From: Narthecium ossifragum
Taxonomy: Eukaryota; Streptophyta; Magnoliopsida; Dioscoreales; Nartheciaceae
Reading direction: 5' to 3'
Assembly: GCA_963920575.1 (NCBI GenBank)
Contig: OY986972.1
Location: 21,612,083-21,676,082 of the forward strand
Length of the DNA: 64,000 nt
Both the position numbers and the translations under genes were made by a program. The stretch's first letter is position 1. Every line of letters begins with the position of its first letter. Positions 46,143-58,699 of this stretch are shown piece by piece. Under the pieces are notes generated by a model. It did no database searches, was not told the origin of the DNA, and saw nothing but the letters and a program-made list of their open reading frames with translations.

Positions 46143-49100
46143 TCAGACCATGTAAGTCATGCCAACCTGCATCAAGTTTGTGTGGGGAACGCTCAATGTT
46201 GCAGTGCCCCTTCTGCAGTTCTTTCTCAGGAATGCATAGAAGTAGTTAATCACTAGCTTCTTAATGAACCAGGAGTCCTTCCTAGCCCTAATATTACCAT
46301 GCCCGAGAAAGTAAACTACCCCTGATTCCTTGGCCTTGTGTATGAAGGAAAGCTCCCTCTCAAGGCTTTGCCCTGCATCAAGTGCTGGCTCTTCTTGAAC
46401 CTCTTGAAACGAAGTACTTGCGTCTAAGAGTGGCTTTTCGAAACTCGTATAACCAGACAGGAGCGGAACGCCAAGAGAGTACATGCTGCCATTCGGTGCT
46501 ACAAGAATTCTTGAACTTGATAGCTCTTCTTCAGCATCACTGTCTCCATCCCCGTCACTCTCCAGAGAACGCTCTTGGGCTTCTCGACGAATAAATTTCT
46601 CAAGACTCTCAATTAGCAGCTGTTCAAATGATTGGTGGTGTTCCTTGCGTACATCCTTGTAGCCATACCTACAATCAAATAAGTGTGGAAAGGAAGGGTA
46701 AAAAGATCTCTGACAAACTGATAGAAAAGTAATCCAATGCCAGCTTCAGAGTTCAGCATACCTTGCAATGCAACGAAACATGTGATAGCTTTTTGGGCCA
46801 ACACGTCGAAAGAGAAATCTTTCATTCTGAGGCACAAGAGGAACCGGTACATACTTTATGCAAACAAATATTATCATTGAGTGGATTGCTGGAAGGGTAG
46901 TCAAGAAGTGGCCAAATATCGCAGGAACACCCTTTACCAGTTCATTGTAAACCAAGCCAATGCCTGGAGCTCTTATGGTACCAAGGTTGCAGCCTAATTT
47001 CATCAATAAATCCATTGAAAGCTTCTGTTGGACTTCAGTTTCATATTTAAGCTTGCTGCCATAATTCCATATGTACATTATCATGAACAATACAGCTGTA
47101 AAAACTAGCAAGACCCAGCTCCCATCTCCCACACTACCCAAAACTGAAGAAAAGAAAACTAGTTCCATCCCGAGAAAGAAGATGAGAAAGCACAGAACAA
47201 CAATGATGTTAATCTGCCATATCAGTAGCATTATGATAGTTACTAAAATAGTAGTCACCATCATCACCCCAAGTTCAGCAATGCCTGCAGAATGAGCTCT
47301 AAATTAGATGACACGCGCAAAGTTGAGAATGCTAGAGTAGTGAGATAATGAGCCCTAGGACCAATGGAAACAAGAAAAGAAAGAATAAAAGGCAGAGAGG
47401 AAATAGAAGAAACATAGGCGTAAATGGACAAAAAAGAAGTGATTGAGATAAGGGATATAAATTCAAAATTCCTGACACTTGTATTCCTTTATTCCTCGAA
47501 AAAGAGTTTCAGTCGACCAAGGCATTTTATCTTTATAAGAACATCCTGACAATATTCAAGGCCAACGCTCATCTTTAACCAAGAAACTTAAACCGAAAGT
47601 CAAATACAATTCTGGACCTGAGGGTGAATCTGGTTTGTTGTTACTGGGTATTCTTGCCAGACAATGGACATGCAAAAATGAATACAACAATTAGTGTCTC
47701 ATTCTCAAGACTTCTTGCCACCATTATCCCATGAAACTTGAATTTCATGCAAAAGTTCAAAAAGATCATAGGCTCCACACGATTTGTACACCATATAGAA
47801 CAATGTTACAGTTTAAGTCACATGCTCTGATCTATTCAAATGCCCCAACGTCACAAGGGCATACATGAGAAAGCTCTCAGGGGACTTAATCCCTAGCTTA
47901 AAATTGCATGAAGGTTAACATCTACAGTAATCAGATTTACAATTACATAGGCCAAAAATCTGAGCATCTTACAAGCTGCTCAACTTCAGGATCCATGGGA
48001 ATGAATGGCTTCGTCTCTTTTAATGCTCTATAGATACGAGATATTAGTGCTGCTTAGTCCATGAGACATTATTCATATTATTTACTGTGCCAATCCTTGG
48101 CAGGCGTCTCCATAGACTGATAAAAACAGCAGAAGATTTATCAGTAATTTAACCATGCCTTTTATTAGCAACTAATCCGAAGTCAACCTAATTTGTTTAT
48201 TAACATTCTAAGCTGAAGTTGCTTTTAACAATTAGATACGATTGTTTTATCTAAAATATTGTAAACTGATATCATTGACTCTAATTTATATTTACCACCA
48301 CTTGAGCTAAAGTGATAGTACCCATGTGCTCTAAGGGCCTGTTTGGCCAATGGGCGGATCTGGAATCCACGGGATCCGGAATCCGCGGGATCCGGAATCC
48401 GGAATCCGCGGGATCCGGAATCCGGAATCTGCGGGGCGGATTCCGAAAACGGGGCGGATCCCATTTTCTGGGATCCAAGGCCGATCCAAACGCCCGCTGG
48501 GATCCAAGGCTGCCAATCGCACCTTAAAAGGACTAAGGTCAAATCCCCAAGTCCACCAATTTGATGAGATAAACTTGCATGGAGAGCCCATAGTGGATGG
48601 GTGTGACCTTGCAGGTAATCCAATTTGGATGGAGCAGACGTGGCTTATGGTCTGCAAATTATGGCCATGACACAGATGCAAGTAGACCCTACAGAAACGA
48701 GCGCGACATCCAGCGCAGGTTGGTGGCTACAATACGTGCATGCCAACTAGGTAGTAGAAGTAGTCTGTAAGGCATTCACCCCAAAATGGGTTCGACTAAT
48801 AAAAAAAAATCCTAAATTAAATTTGGACTATTGACATATGCAAAAGTACGTCAATATGATCATAGATATCATTCAATCAAAGCTCAATGTACTGAACAAT
48901 TTCTGCAATGAAATTTTCATAGGCTTTGCCAGTATTATGTGCTTTAGTACCCTTTAGATGTAAAACTTATAAGATGTACATACATTTCAAAATGTCCATT
49001 CAGATATGGTTTCTAAACCTAAACTTTTGTTCTGGAGCTGGAATTCAAATTTAACCATGAAACTTTAATGTTGTAAAACTTTTCCAAATTCATGGAGAGC

Positions 49101-52100
49101 ATTTCCTTATTAACATGTAGTATCAAAAGCAACTGAAAAATAGTCCAAAAATAACATAAGGTGAGACATCCAAAGTATGATTTAAGTTTCGGCCATAAGA
49201 ATTAGACTTTATTATGAACCAACCAAAACCAACCCCCCAACTGGTATAGAACTTGGTATTGGCCAGAAATAGATCATATCGAGACATTTCAAGCGGTCTG
49301 GGATTCGTTCCACCTGAAATGACAAGGTGCGATCTTATAATGGCCTCTTTAGAGCAACAAAGGTATTTTGGCTCAGAATAGGGGTGGTTTCGCCAAAACA
49401 GCTTGGATAAGAAATTGGATTCAAGTATTCAACCAGTTTAATAAAAAAGAAAAAAATCCAGCCCCCAACCTTTCCAAACTAAAACTCCAACCTTAACTGT
49501 GTTTCCTCCATGATCCAATTGATAGGTGACTGAAAAATCATTGGGGGTCCTAGGAGCATCGAGTGCCAAGCACTGACCAACCTACGAGGTAGAAAGATTT
49601 TATATCCTGCAAGGTCTGGGATTATGGTCCTCCTTTTTTCTTCTGCTTTCTCTTTCTTCTGCTGACACACTGAGGCAGTTGCCAAATAGCAGGAGGTGAT
49701 ACCCTTCCCAATGCCAATAACTGATGCTTCTGCCACCAAAACATTTTTTCACAAGTCTATCATGCATTTTAGAACGAATAATGTTTTGTGTACATGCCCA
49801 CGTGGTGGCATGTACACAACACACGGTATTGAATCAGTAGTCCACTACCGATTCGTCCAACTAGTTCATCGGTAGTGGACTAGATCAATGAATCGGTAGC
49901 TCACTACCGATTGAATTGTATCGATCATTGATACATTCCATCGGTAGTGAGATACCGATCAATTGATCTAATCCATCAGTAGTGGTATACCGATGGAATA
50001 GATGAATCAATCGGTATCTCACTACCGATTTAATATATCTCACTACCGATTGAATGTATTGGTAGCCTACTACCGATAGCTTCATCTATCCCATCGGTAG
50101 CCCACTACCAATGGGATAGATGAAAGAATCGGTACTTTTAATTACCGATCGTGGCATGTGTAATACACATGCCACGTCGGCATGTGCACAAATCAGCACT
50201 TTTTTAGAACTTCATTTGACGCCGAAAAAGCATCGAAACTGAAACCGCCGAAACTCAATTCAAAACTGCTTAACAGTAGAAGCATTTCAAACTGTGGGCT
50301 GGGATTGACAGTGAAACCAACACTAACCATAATCAAATGGTAGCATGCAACAGACACTTGCTTCAAGTCTAATTAGTGTTCCAAAAGGGTAAAGCTTCAG
50401 AAGCAATTCCAATTTAGCATGACAAAGCCCTCGGCCCATCCATTATTATGACAAGCATCCCAGTTATCTTACAGACATTTCACATCATACACCTATCAGT
50501 AGATCAAAAAGAATTCTAAGTTGATAAGCCTGGAAACTGTCATTGAACAAGAACAAGTACAGTCATGATAAAAACAAAATTCCAAGATTTCCACTACTCA
50601 ATAATCAGAAAATTTTAGAACTTTGCACTGAAGATAAAAAGGATCGTTTGAATTTATACGCACCATATGCATTCCCGATTTCATATATGCTTCTGAAAGT
50701 GGCAACAAAAGCGAGGCAAGATATCAGTAAAAACCAGTTCATGACTGGAATATAAATCTGGCCCATGAATTTCCGAGACGTGTGAATGATTTTAAGGCGA
50801 GGGAAACAACCCAGGGCAGTTGATTGCTTTATGCAGGAAAAGGTCGCTGTTGTCATATTACGACTTGCAATGAGTGCAGCTATGTTGGCTATAATGACAA
50901 CAGGCCAGACAAATCCACCTGGGAACAGCAAATAGATATTTATAATCTTATCATCAATATTGGTTAGAGTGAAAGATACACATTGCGATCTTTTTATAGC
51001 AACACACCTATACGATGGTCACCCATGAAGATCATGGAGTCAGAACAAACTATACATGCTCAAAGAGAGGAACAGCAAATAATAACTTAAAAACTCTAAA
51101 ATCGCTAGCTTACTCGGAATAGATGAAAAGAAGACCTGCTCAGCCGCAGTTTGACTTCCAATAAGAAAAGCAGCCTGACCAAGGTATCCCAATAGAAGAC
51201 ATGGAAGAACCAGAAATACAAACGTGAGCTGCACTAAACAGATCATACAGTCAGTTACACTAAAAAATCCAAGATTAGGGCTTCTCAAAAATTGGCGAAA
51301 GGACAGAAGTAAATAAATAACCTAATGGTTCTAACTGCTTCTTAGCTTCATTTACCTGAACAGATTTCACAGAAAAGTAGCAAAGGTCTGCAAACATCGC
51401 CTCTGACCCTGAAAGCCAATGTCATAATCAATAGACCTGATTTACAGGCCGAACAACACACTGAACAAACATATTTGATATTGACAGAATAGTACAGTTC
51501 ACCTATCTGTTTGAATATGGCAAGCCCAACAAAACATTTTAAGAAATATATTCTCCTAACTATTGCCTTGTACTGGAGGTGGAAACAGATATATTGCCGA
51601 TAAAAATTAGCCATGTGTGTCACACCAGCATGTACTTCATCGCCTACTCAAAGTATGAACATAAGAGGTTGGGAATGTCATGTGCACACATGATAAATCA
51701 CAACCCATTCCAGGAATGAAAAGATTCTCCAGCTCAAATCAATTTTGCATAACTGTGAAGGACTGAAGAAACTAGCTGATATTCACAGATCAAAGTGGGA
51801 ACGAAAAAGCATAGCAGCAACCAATAACAGTCCATGTACAGTTTCTTCGAAGCTCATTGTTCACCTCAAGAAGCAATATGATGTCTGCACAATGGCTGAG
51901 AAAGAACAGTAGTGTTCATACCTGTTGCACATAGAAGGCAACCACCAAGAGACATCCATGCCTGGGTTGGATTTCTTTGGAAAAAATAGTAGATATAAAG
52001 AGGATTGAATGCCCTTAAGACAGTAGTGCCATAAGTAATGAGGTTGTAGATCCCAATGCCCCCTAGACAGCAAAACCATATGAATAGTGCAGGACCAACG

Positions 52101-55100
52101 ACAAGACCCACTTTGCTTGTTCCGAATCTCTGCACACTGAACAATATTACAAGGAACGCAACTGAAATCATCACCACTTCATCTGCAAAAGAAATAGAAG
52201 AAAAGCAGGATAAGATACAACCAAAACTACCAACATTAGGATAGAAATGGAATAAGCATTCTGTTTACAGCTTTAATCGGACATCAATGGTCACAAAGTT
52301 AGCTTCAAGTTAAGCCATGATAAAATTCTGAGGAAAACAAGCATAGCCAAATATGGCCAAGAGGATGTTCATTCTGTGTTTGCTTGTGTTATGCACCAAA
52401 GGGAGACCAATAGGATCGTAGAACTACACTATGCGAGTTATTTGAGCTAGATTCACAATTTTGAGGAACTCATTTCAGGCCTATAACAATATTCTGCTAT
52501 ATTGTTGTTGACCTAACATACACGAAAGCACAATATTGTATGCATATTTTTATGGAACGTGTAACTTTTATAGAACATGAGATAAGTATCACTACAAAAA
52601 GATTCCCCTGATCTTGAGAAAGAAAGCAAAACACTTGGTATATTGGGTTCATGAATATTCAGATCCCTTAACTGTGCTGATGTGGGAGCGAGTTCATGAT
52701 TTGGAGAAATTTTATCTTAGTTCTTTTTTAGAATTTAACTTGAAATGTAGTAGGATTGGATTTTCAAATGTACTAGGATTGATTTTAAATGTATAAGGAT
52801 TTGATTTGAAAAAGAAATTAGGATTGGGTTTTTGAATTTAGATATGTTATTTTGGGCTATCAATGAACTAATAAGATTGTAATAGAGAGGAAATAATGTG
52901 ACTGATGATTATGATGATTCTGCCTCCTCCCTGCCTTGTCTCTCCCTCCTTTAAGCTTTTTAAAAACTTTTCTACCATAAGCTTCTTTTCTCTTCCTCCT
53001 TTTCTTCTCCCCATTTTTCCCTGCAGTGCTGCATTATGTGCCCCCCTACAAACCCTTATCACATTTAGCCTTTATCGTATCAGCATGTCTTCACCTTATT
53101 TTCTATCTGGAGATTGTGATCTCCTGGAAGCACGCTTTGGCAAAATATTACACGAGTGATTGTATTACACTTTGTTAATGAGAACTATCATGCTCGTGCC
53201 TCGTATATTGACTAGACAAAATAAGTTGAAAGGAAGGACTAAGACATAATATGTAGAGAAAGGGTCAAATAAGATGCTCACTTTGCTCAACACTTGCAAT
53301 TCCAAACTTGAGTCCACTCACAGCTGACATGACTGTGATATCAAAAACACTTATATAAATAAAGAAGAATTGATGTGGAATTTTAAAAAAATAGATGACA
53401 AACATTCACATGAACAAGAACACTTTAACAGGCACTTCCATTCAAAATTCGTAATGTCAAGACCCATGCGTATATTTAACTACTTAATGTCATTAAAGCA
53501 TGACACTGTCAAATGGTGGAAATCTCATTCAGTCCATGATAAGAAATGCATAGAACTTCCAAAAAATAGAATGTAATGCTCACTTCAACTTGAAGAATAA
53601 GTTAACAATAGAAGATGTCACAATAAAATAGAAAGCTTCTATTGAAAGTGATTATGCGACCCCTTTCTGAGTCATTCTTCAAAAATATTAAAGTGTATAG
53701 CCATTCTTTCTCTTCATATTTTACTAACCAAATTATGAAATGTAGACTTCAATATTAATGAAAATTGTGTAAATGTTTTCTTAAATCACAGGTTGAAAAA
53801 GAAAACCTGACATAGCAGGCGTGATAACACCATCTGCTATCACCATAGAGGTACCAAAAAGCACCAAGATAAGAAGGAGCTTCTTCAAAATTAATGAGGA
53901 TTCCAGTCGCTCTTTGATTTTCAGAGACCTCTCGAGTTCTGGTGATGGCACTTTGAGCCGAAAACTTGATATGCAAGCATCAGAAGGCAATTGATTTGGA
54001 AGAAGACTAGCCTTTGCATGTCTACATATCAATGAGTATAAAGCAAATGTGCCCCCTGCAACAGTTGCAACATAATAAAAAAGGCTTAATCCAGACCGAA
54101 CAATTTCCAAAGTTACATGATATAGTACACAACATTGAGGAGATAGTCCAGACAAAAATGCCTTCTTAAGTGCTAGACAGTCTTTACCATACCTTCTCCA
54201 TCATCATTTCCCCATAGAACAACTAAGATATACTTCACCAAAGGTATCAAGATCAGAGTGTATAAAACTAGAGATAGTGATCCAAGAATGTCTTCCGTTG
54301 CACTAACATTATATTTGTTGAATATCACATCAAAAGTGTAAAGTGGACTTGTTCCAACATCACCAAAAACTACTCCAAGTGTCTGAAGTGCTAATACGAT
54401 GTTCCGGCCCAAATTAAAGTCCTGCAAATTAAGTATAGAACATTTAGAAAGAATTTATGCATAAACAAGTTTCTTTGTTGAAGTACATAATAAACAGTAC
54501 TTTATTTCTACACATGTAAATCATCATGGAATGTAAATGTTCAAGAAATGCATAATTCTTGGATGAATTCTTTAAAGAACAATGCCATTAGAATCTAAAG
54601 TCTTTGAACAGTAGCTACTAAATTAGTTGCCACGATAAGTCTAGTTTAGAAACTAAACCTGCACCCAGCTTGGTTCAACTGAATTAGGTTCATGAGTGGT
54701 AAAATAAGATAATTTACTCAGTGGCGGAACGAGAGGTGGGGGGGCGCCCGAACCCTCCCCCCCCACTAAATTATTTATAATTTATTAGTTTGATTTCTAA
54801 TTATCGTATTTTTATTTATATTTTTGTTTTGTTTTATTTAGATAATGGATAAGTTTGTGATAAAAAAACCATGAAGCGGACCAAGCGTTGAATCGTCTAA
54901 TACTCATGACTTGTATACTACTTCAGAGAATAGTAGTTTGAAAAGACCCCGAACTAATTTAATTAATCTGAATGATATTGTTAGTGACCCAGGTTGCGTA
55001 AACTCATTGAAACATATGAAGCTAGACAGAAATGTGAACATGTTTGGTGCACATAATAGTTTTCACAATGAAGTTAGAGAAAAATGTGAAACACATAGTA

Positions 55101-56168
55101 CGGTACATATATGATTTTCAAGTCTGATTTGCGTACACGGAGGTGGAGGAGATGTGGTTCGATTAAGATTATCAAATCTGATTTGCGTACACATAGGCAG
55201 AGGAGATGTGGTTCAATGAAGATTATCAAGTTTGATTTGCGTACACATAGGCGGAGGAGATGTTGTTCGATGAAGATCATCAAGTCTGATTTGCGTAATA
55301 AGATGGGAGATGACTGGATAAATGATTGCATGGTAGTATACATCGAGCGGGGAGTTTTTCAAACTATTGAGAACGAAGTCATTTTGCAACATTTTCAAAA
55401 AATACAAAAGCGTAGAATCCAACTTTCACCTCTCAATCGCAGCACATAGTACGGTTCATATATTTTAATATTTGTATTGTTTTTATTTCTTAATGTTCGA
55501 TATTGTAATTCTAAGGTACCTTTTGCATTATTTAAAAGAAAAAAAATTTGGTCATTTTGTTTTAGATTTCAAAACCCTTAAATCTCATCATGGTTCCGCC
55601 GCTAAATTTACTTCTTCATTTTCGATTCAAATACTAGTCAGAGATCGTGTTGACATTTAAATTCATGATAGCTAAAGGCTGCACAGAGCATATAATGATA
55701 TCCTGCAGGAAAAATTAGCTGATATACAAGAAATACTTTCTTAATCTGTTTTTCAAGAAACAAAACCTATCAATAATTCCTACCTTATCAGCAAATAAGC
55801 TATCTGCAATCTACAAAATTTCTGGGCTCATTCCACTATTACAGGAAATCCACATATGCATCAAGATTCATTAGTACAATATCGATCAAATCTCGCAAGC
55901 ATAACGAATTCAAAATTCAAACCTCGTAGTCATTTCTTTGTGCGCCCGGGATCTCGAGGGCCTCGACATCGAAAGAATCCACCCTCGGACCAGTCCTGAT
56001 CAACCTCTGCTCCCCGGAGTCGTCCTCGTCCGAATCGAAGTTCGTCCTCCGCGACGACTCATCGCCGTCGATGTCCGAGACGTCCTCGTCCGGGAGAACC
56101 CACCTAGACTCCGTGGAATCCGACTTCCTCAGGCGCCCGTTCTCCCTCTCCGCCCCATCCGCCGCCAT
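46143..56168 (-). CDS. HAK/KUP/KT potassium transporter
   Basis: Ten exons, all phases consistent, 835 residues: 55923-56168, 54193-54421, 53807-54055, 53282-53332, 51922-52182, 51356-51408, 51114-51228, 50664-50918, 46762-47284, 46143-46668 (minus strand, 5' to 3'). The N-terminus is an acidic cytosolic extension (DEDVSDIDGDESS, DSFDVEALEIPGAQ). The transporter core starts with ALQTLGVVFGDVGTSPLYTF, the family's signature selectivity segment, then DILGSLSLVLYTLILIPLVK and YILVVLWGNDDGEGGTFALY. GTSMVIADGVITPAMSVMSA is the second diagnostic block, followed by further membrane helices and the hydrophilic C-tail (ESGVVYFLGHGNIRARKDSW). Family members are K+/H+ symporters in plasma or vacuolar membranes. 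The acidic leader and DSFDVEAL block resemble the KUP5/KUP7/KUP12 group, but the orthologue is not resolved. Length matches the family (about 750-860). Confidence 0.96.
48335..48524. mobile_element. GC-rich PIF/Harbinger-like MITE, copy 1
   Basis: Begins GGGCCTGTTTGGCC directly after TAA (48332-48334). A right TAA lies at 48525-48527 after a diverged end (CCAATCGCACCT). The interior is built from repeats of CGGGATCCGGAATCCG. The TAA flanks and GTTTGG terminus match the better-preserved element at 56906-57118. The right boundary is less certain. Confidence 0.6.
49786..50205. repeat. Foldback array, locus 3
   Basis: Starts with GTGTACATGCCCACGTGGTGGCATGTACACA and ends with GGCATGTGTAATACACATGCCACGTCGGCATGTGCACAAATCAGCAC. 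Between these lie about nine CGGTAG/CTACCG half-sites forming hairpins, spaced by GATAGATGAA or TTGATCTA segments. Read on the minus strand it follows the same order as locus 1. It lies wholly inside the large HAK intron. Confidence 0.8.
54719..55604 (+). mobile_element. hAT element, family B (CAGTGGCGGAAC ends)
   Basis: 886 bp with ends CAGTGGCGGAAC and GTTCCGCCGCTA, flanked by a perfect 8-bp target duplication AATTTACT (54711-54718 and 55605-55612). The plus strand retains both ends of a ZMYM1-like hAT transposase: an N-terminal piece with MDKFVIKKP and later NLNDIVSDPG, and the C-terminal WINDCMVVYIERGVF...HFQKIQKRRIQL. The central catalytic part is deleted. Its TIR differs from family A. 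Confidence 0.95.
54845..55449 (+). pseudogene. Deleted hAT transposase with an in-frame 18-residue repeat
   Basis: The start of a ZMYM1-type transposase reads MDKFVIKKP (about 54845), with a stop soon after, then LINLNDIVSDPG. A run of three 54-bp units follows (anchors at 55123, 55177, 55231, with a fourth start at 55285), each encoding SDLRTHRxRRCGSMKIIK. After the repeats comes the normal C-terminal tail, NDCMVVYIERGVF to KRRIQLSPL, ending TAG at 55449. The dimerisation and RNase-H-like regions are missing. Confidence 0.75.
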
Positions 56169-56905
56169 CCCGTGAGAGAGGACCCCAAGAACCCCCGGCC
56201 GACCTCTAAGCCATCAATAACTCGATCGGAGGACTTCGATCAAGGGGATCGGAGATCGAGTTATGCGGAATTAGGATACGGATCGGATTGCGAGAGCACG
56301 AGAGAAGAGAGCGTCGATGCTGAAGCCGCGGGCGGTATGATCACCGGGAGGGGAGGGGGTTGTCGGTTGTGGTTGTCAATGCTCTACGGTTAGAAAAACG
56401 GGAGCTTGTGCTGGAATCCACCGGATTCCTCCAAACTCGAATCTTGATGTGGAATACGGCCCAAATAGGGCACGAGGCCCATTGAGTTTGCTTGGGCTGG
56501 ATCAATAGGTTTATTGGGACAAAGTAAGAGTTTGTAATCCTTGGGTGTTTTTGTCTATATAACCTTTCATATGGTCTCGACACGTACGCTAAAGTTTAAA
56601 ATTGTTTTTATAACCCTACAAGTGTCAAATTTTATCTAAGTAATGTTAGGCTCGATTTTGATGTGGCCAATTTTGAATAGAATTGCTCATGGCGAATTTG
56701 GAGCTCAAAAAACAAACATGGCTCAAACTTGATCATGAGCAACTCTAAATTTCAAAATTTACAATGATTAAGGTCGATCATAAGGTTACTTAGATAATAT
56801 ATATAAGATTATAGAGACAATTCTAAACACCTGAGGGGGATATTGAGGCAAATATCGCCATTTGGGAAGGGCATATATATAAAAAAAAACCGATGGATGC
56901 TTTAA
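56169..56905. other. 5' flank of the HAK gene
   Basis: Contains the promoter and 5' leader of the minus-strand HAK gene; the first 200 bp are GC-rich. No clear TATA box. Open frames on the plus strand (55938-56393) are shadows of HAK exon 1. Confidence 0.5.
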
Positions 56906-57118
56906 GGGCGCGTTTGGCTACCGCGGGATCCGTGGTATCCGCGGTAGCCGCGGGGAGGCGGATACCTCCCGCGGCATCCCGAAAAAATTTCAGGACGCCG
57001 AAACTGGAATCCGACTAGGGTCCGCGCCGGCGCCAAACGCGCGGATCCCGGTCGTTGGAATCCGCGGATTCGCGGGATCCCGCGGATTCGCGGGATCCGG
57101 GGCGCGCCAAACGCCCCC
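56906..57118. mobile_element. GC-rich PIF/Harbinger-like MITE, copy 2
   Basis: 213 bp with ends GGGCGCGTTTGGC and (reverse strand) GGGGGCGTTTGGCGC, flanked by TAA at 56903-56905 and 57119-57121. The interior is made of CGGGATCC and CCGCGGATTCGCGGG palindromic blocks. The 3-bp TAA duplication and GTTTGGC ends place it with Tourist/PIF-type MITEs, although it is unusually GC-rich for that class. Confidence 0.85.
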
Positions 57119-57250
57119 TAAATGTATCCAATTTAAACAATGTTTTTGGCAAATTGGTGAATAATTGTTCACATTACACATAATTTAAACAATGTTTTTG
57201 GCATTCAGGGGGCCATGTAACCCAGAAATTGGAGTTATAGCCCAATTTAA

Positions 57251-57471
57251 GAGACGCAACGGAGATAGCGAAGGTGACGGCGAAGAGAGGGATAAAGATG
57301 GCTGAGGAAGGAGTAGAATGGGCCGCGAACACCGCAGACACCTTCGCCAACAAGTCGAGGCAGTCGGTAGATGAGGCGTGGAGAGTGGCACGAGACACGG
57401 CGAGTGATGCTGTGAAGGATGACAAGGCGAACACCATGGATGGCCGGCATTATGAACATCCTCGACGATGA
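57251..57471 (+). pseudogene. Possible LEA-like fragment
   Basis: An open stretch, preceded by a stop and lacking a clear start except the internal ATG at 57298, encodes an amphipathic Ala/Lys/Asp/Thr-rich helix: MAEEGVEWAANTADTF, then ANKSRQSVDEAWRVARDTAS and DAVKDD. This composition resembles group 3/4 late-embryogenesis-abundant repeats. No introns, partner exons or long frame were found. It lies just upstream of the LINE C insertion. The call rests on composition only. Confidence 0.25.
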
Positions 57472-57929
57472 TGCGAGAAAGCGAGCAGCTTATCAGGTGC
57501 CAAAAGATCGAGTAGTGTAACATGTGTAACAAAGATATGATGCTAGCAGTAAACATACACTGAAGGTTGAAACCCAACACGGCAGAGAATGGAAGCAGAG
57601 GTTAGCGACCAATTTGCCAGGGGTGGAGTTGGAGGTACGAAGCCCCCGGGGAGCTCTCGCCCTCCGGATGGGCGGGGAGGGATGCCTGCTCGCTCTATGC
57701 TGCAGCTGCTGCAAGCACACGACAGAAAACGGTGATTATTACACCGGAGCAGAGAGCGAAGCTTGGTTCATTATATGCAAATGAGGTTGTGCTAGAGGAT
57801 GAGTTGCTTGACCATTGTTGCAGAAAATGGTAGCACTCACTCTATGGTAGGTTCATGGGAGGGCGTATTCCTCTTCTGTTTTTGAGACATAAACTCTCGC
57901 AAATGTGGGGAACGATGGAGAAGTTTTAG

Positions 57930-58699
57930 GTGGTTGATTTACGAGATGGAGTTTTTGTTTTCAGATTTGAGAACGAGTTGGATATGCATTATGTGCTCAC
58001 CAAGGGTCCTTGGGCGGTTAATGGACATATGCTTTCCTTGCTTAGATGGAGGGAAGGGTGGACTCCTGATGCTTCCAGTTTCAAGAAAATGCATGTCTAT
58101 GTTAGAATCCCTGAGCTCGATACTGAGCTATATGATGAGGAAGTTATCCTGCAGGTTGTGGCGTCAATTGGCATGCCCTTAGAAGTTGACGTTCCTACGG
58201 TGGAGGTGGCCAGAGGGAGGTATGCAAGAGCTTGTGTTGAGCTTCATCTTGACCAACTGGTCAAGATGAAGGTGCCTGTAAGGAAGAGAGGTGTCCTTCA
58301 CCACGTCTCCTTTGTGTACGAGAACATAACAATCTGCCCAAGGTGTGCTCATATTGGCCATATGGTTGATCGGTGTCATGTGCCTAAGCCAATCCACAAG
58401 GAGAAGGAAATAGAGATGGAGGACTACTCTATTGGTGGACAAGATCAAGAAAATGTAGGTACGCATACCTCTGCGAGGGGATCTTCTCAGCATCATATGC
58501 CAGTGGAGAAGATGAACCCGGCTTCATCGGAGGAGGTCACCGTCGGAGCGGAGACGGAGGGCTGGCAAATCGTCCGGCGTACGAAACCTAGGTTCCTGCA
58601 CCTCGGAAATCATGCACTGCGCGTGAGGTTACCGAGGTATGATGTGGATTGGCGAATGGATGTCAATCAGCCATGTAGCTCAACCAATGGAGGAGATCG
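57930..58699 (+). pseudogene. LINE C ORF1, N-terminal part (DUF4283 and zinc knuckle)
   Basis: The frame opens with VDLRDGVFVFRFENELDMHY and VLTKGPWAVNGHMLSLLRW, the DUF4283 domain typical of plant L1 ORF1 proteins. Next come a linker with VASIGMPLEVDVPT and a CCHC knuckle, CPRCAHIGHMVDRC (C-x2-C-x4-H-x4-C). ORF1 proteins bind the LINE RNA and assist integration. The frame runs directly into the LTR at 58700, so the 400-codon open frame ending at 59132 is chimeric after that point. The gene's continuation resumes after the LTR at 59947. Confidence 0.88.

Larger units (their letters stand above)
47285..50663 (-). other. 3.4-kb intron of the HAK gene, carrying two transposable elements
   Basis: The intron between exon 8 (TAT G|GTGCGT) and exon 9 (CTGCAG|GCATTG). 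It holds the GC-rich MITE at 48335-48524 and foldback array locus 3 at 49786-50205. Nothing else recognised. Confidence 0.85.
54422..55922 (-). other. Intron 1 of the HAK gene
   Basis: 1.5 kb between GAG|GTTTGA and TTTGCAG|GAC; most of it is the hAT element at 54719-55604. Confidence 0.85.
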
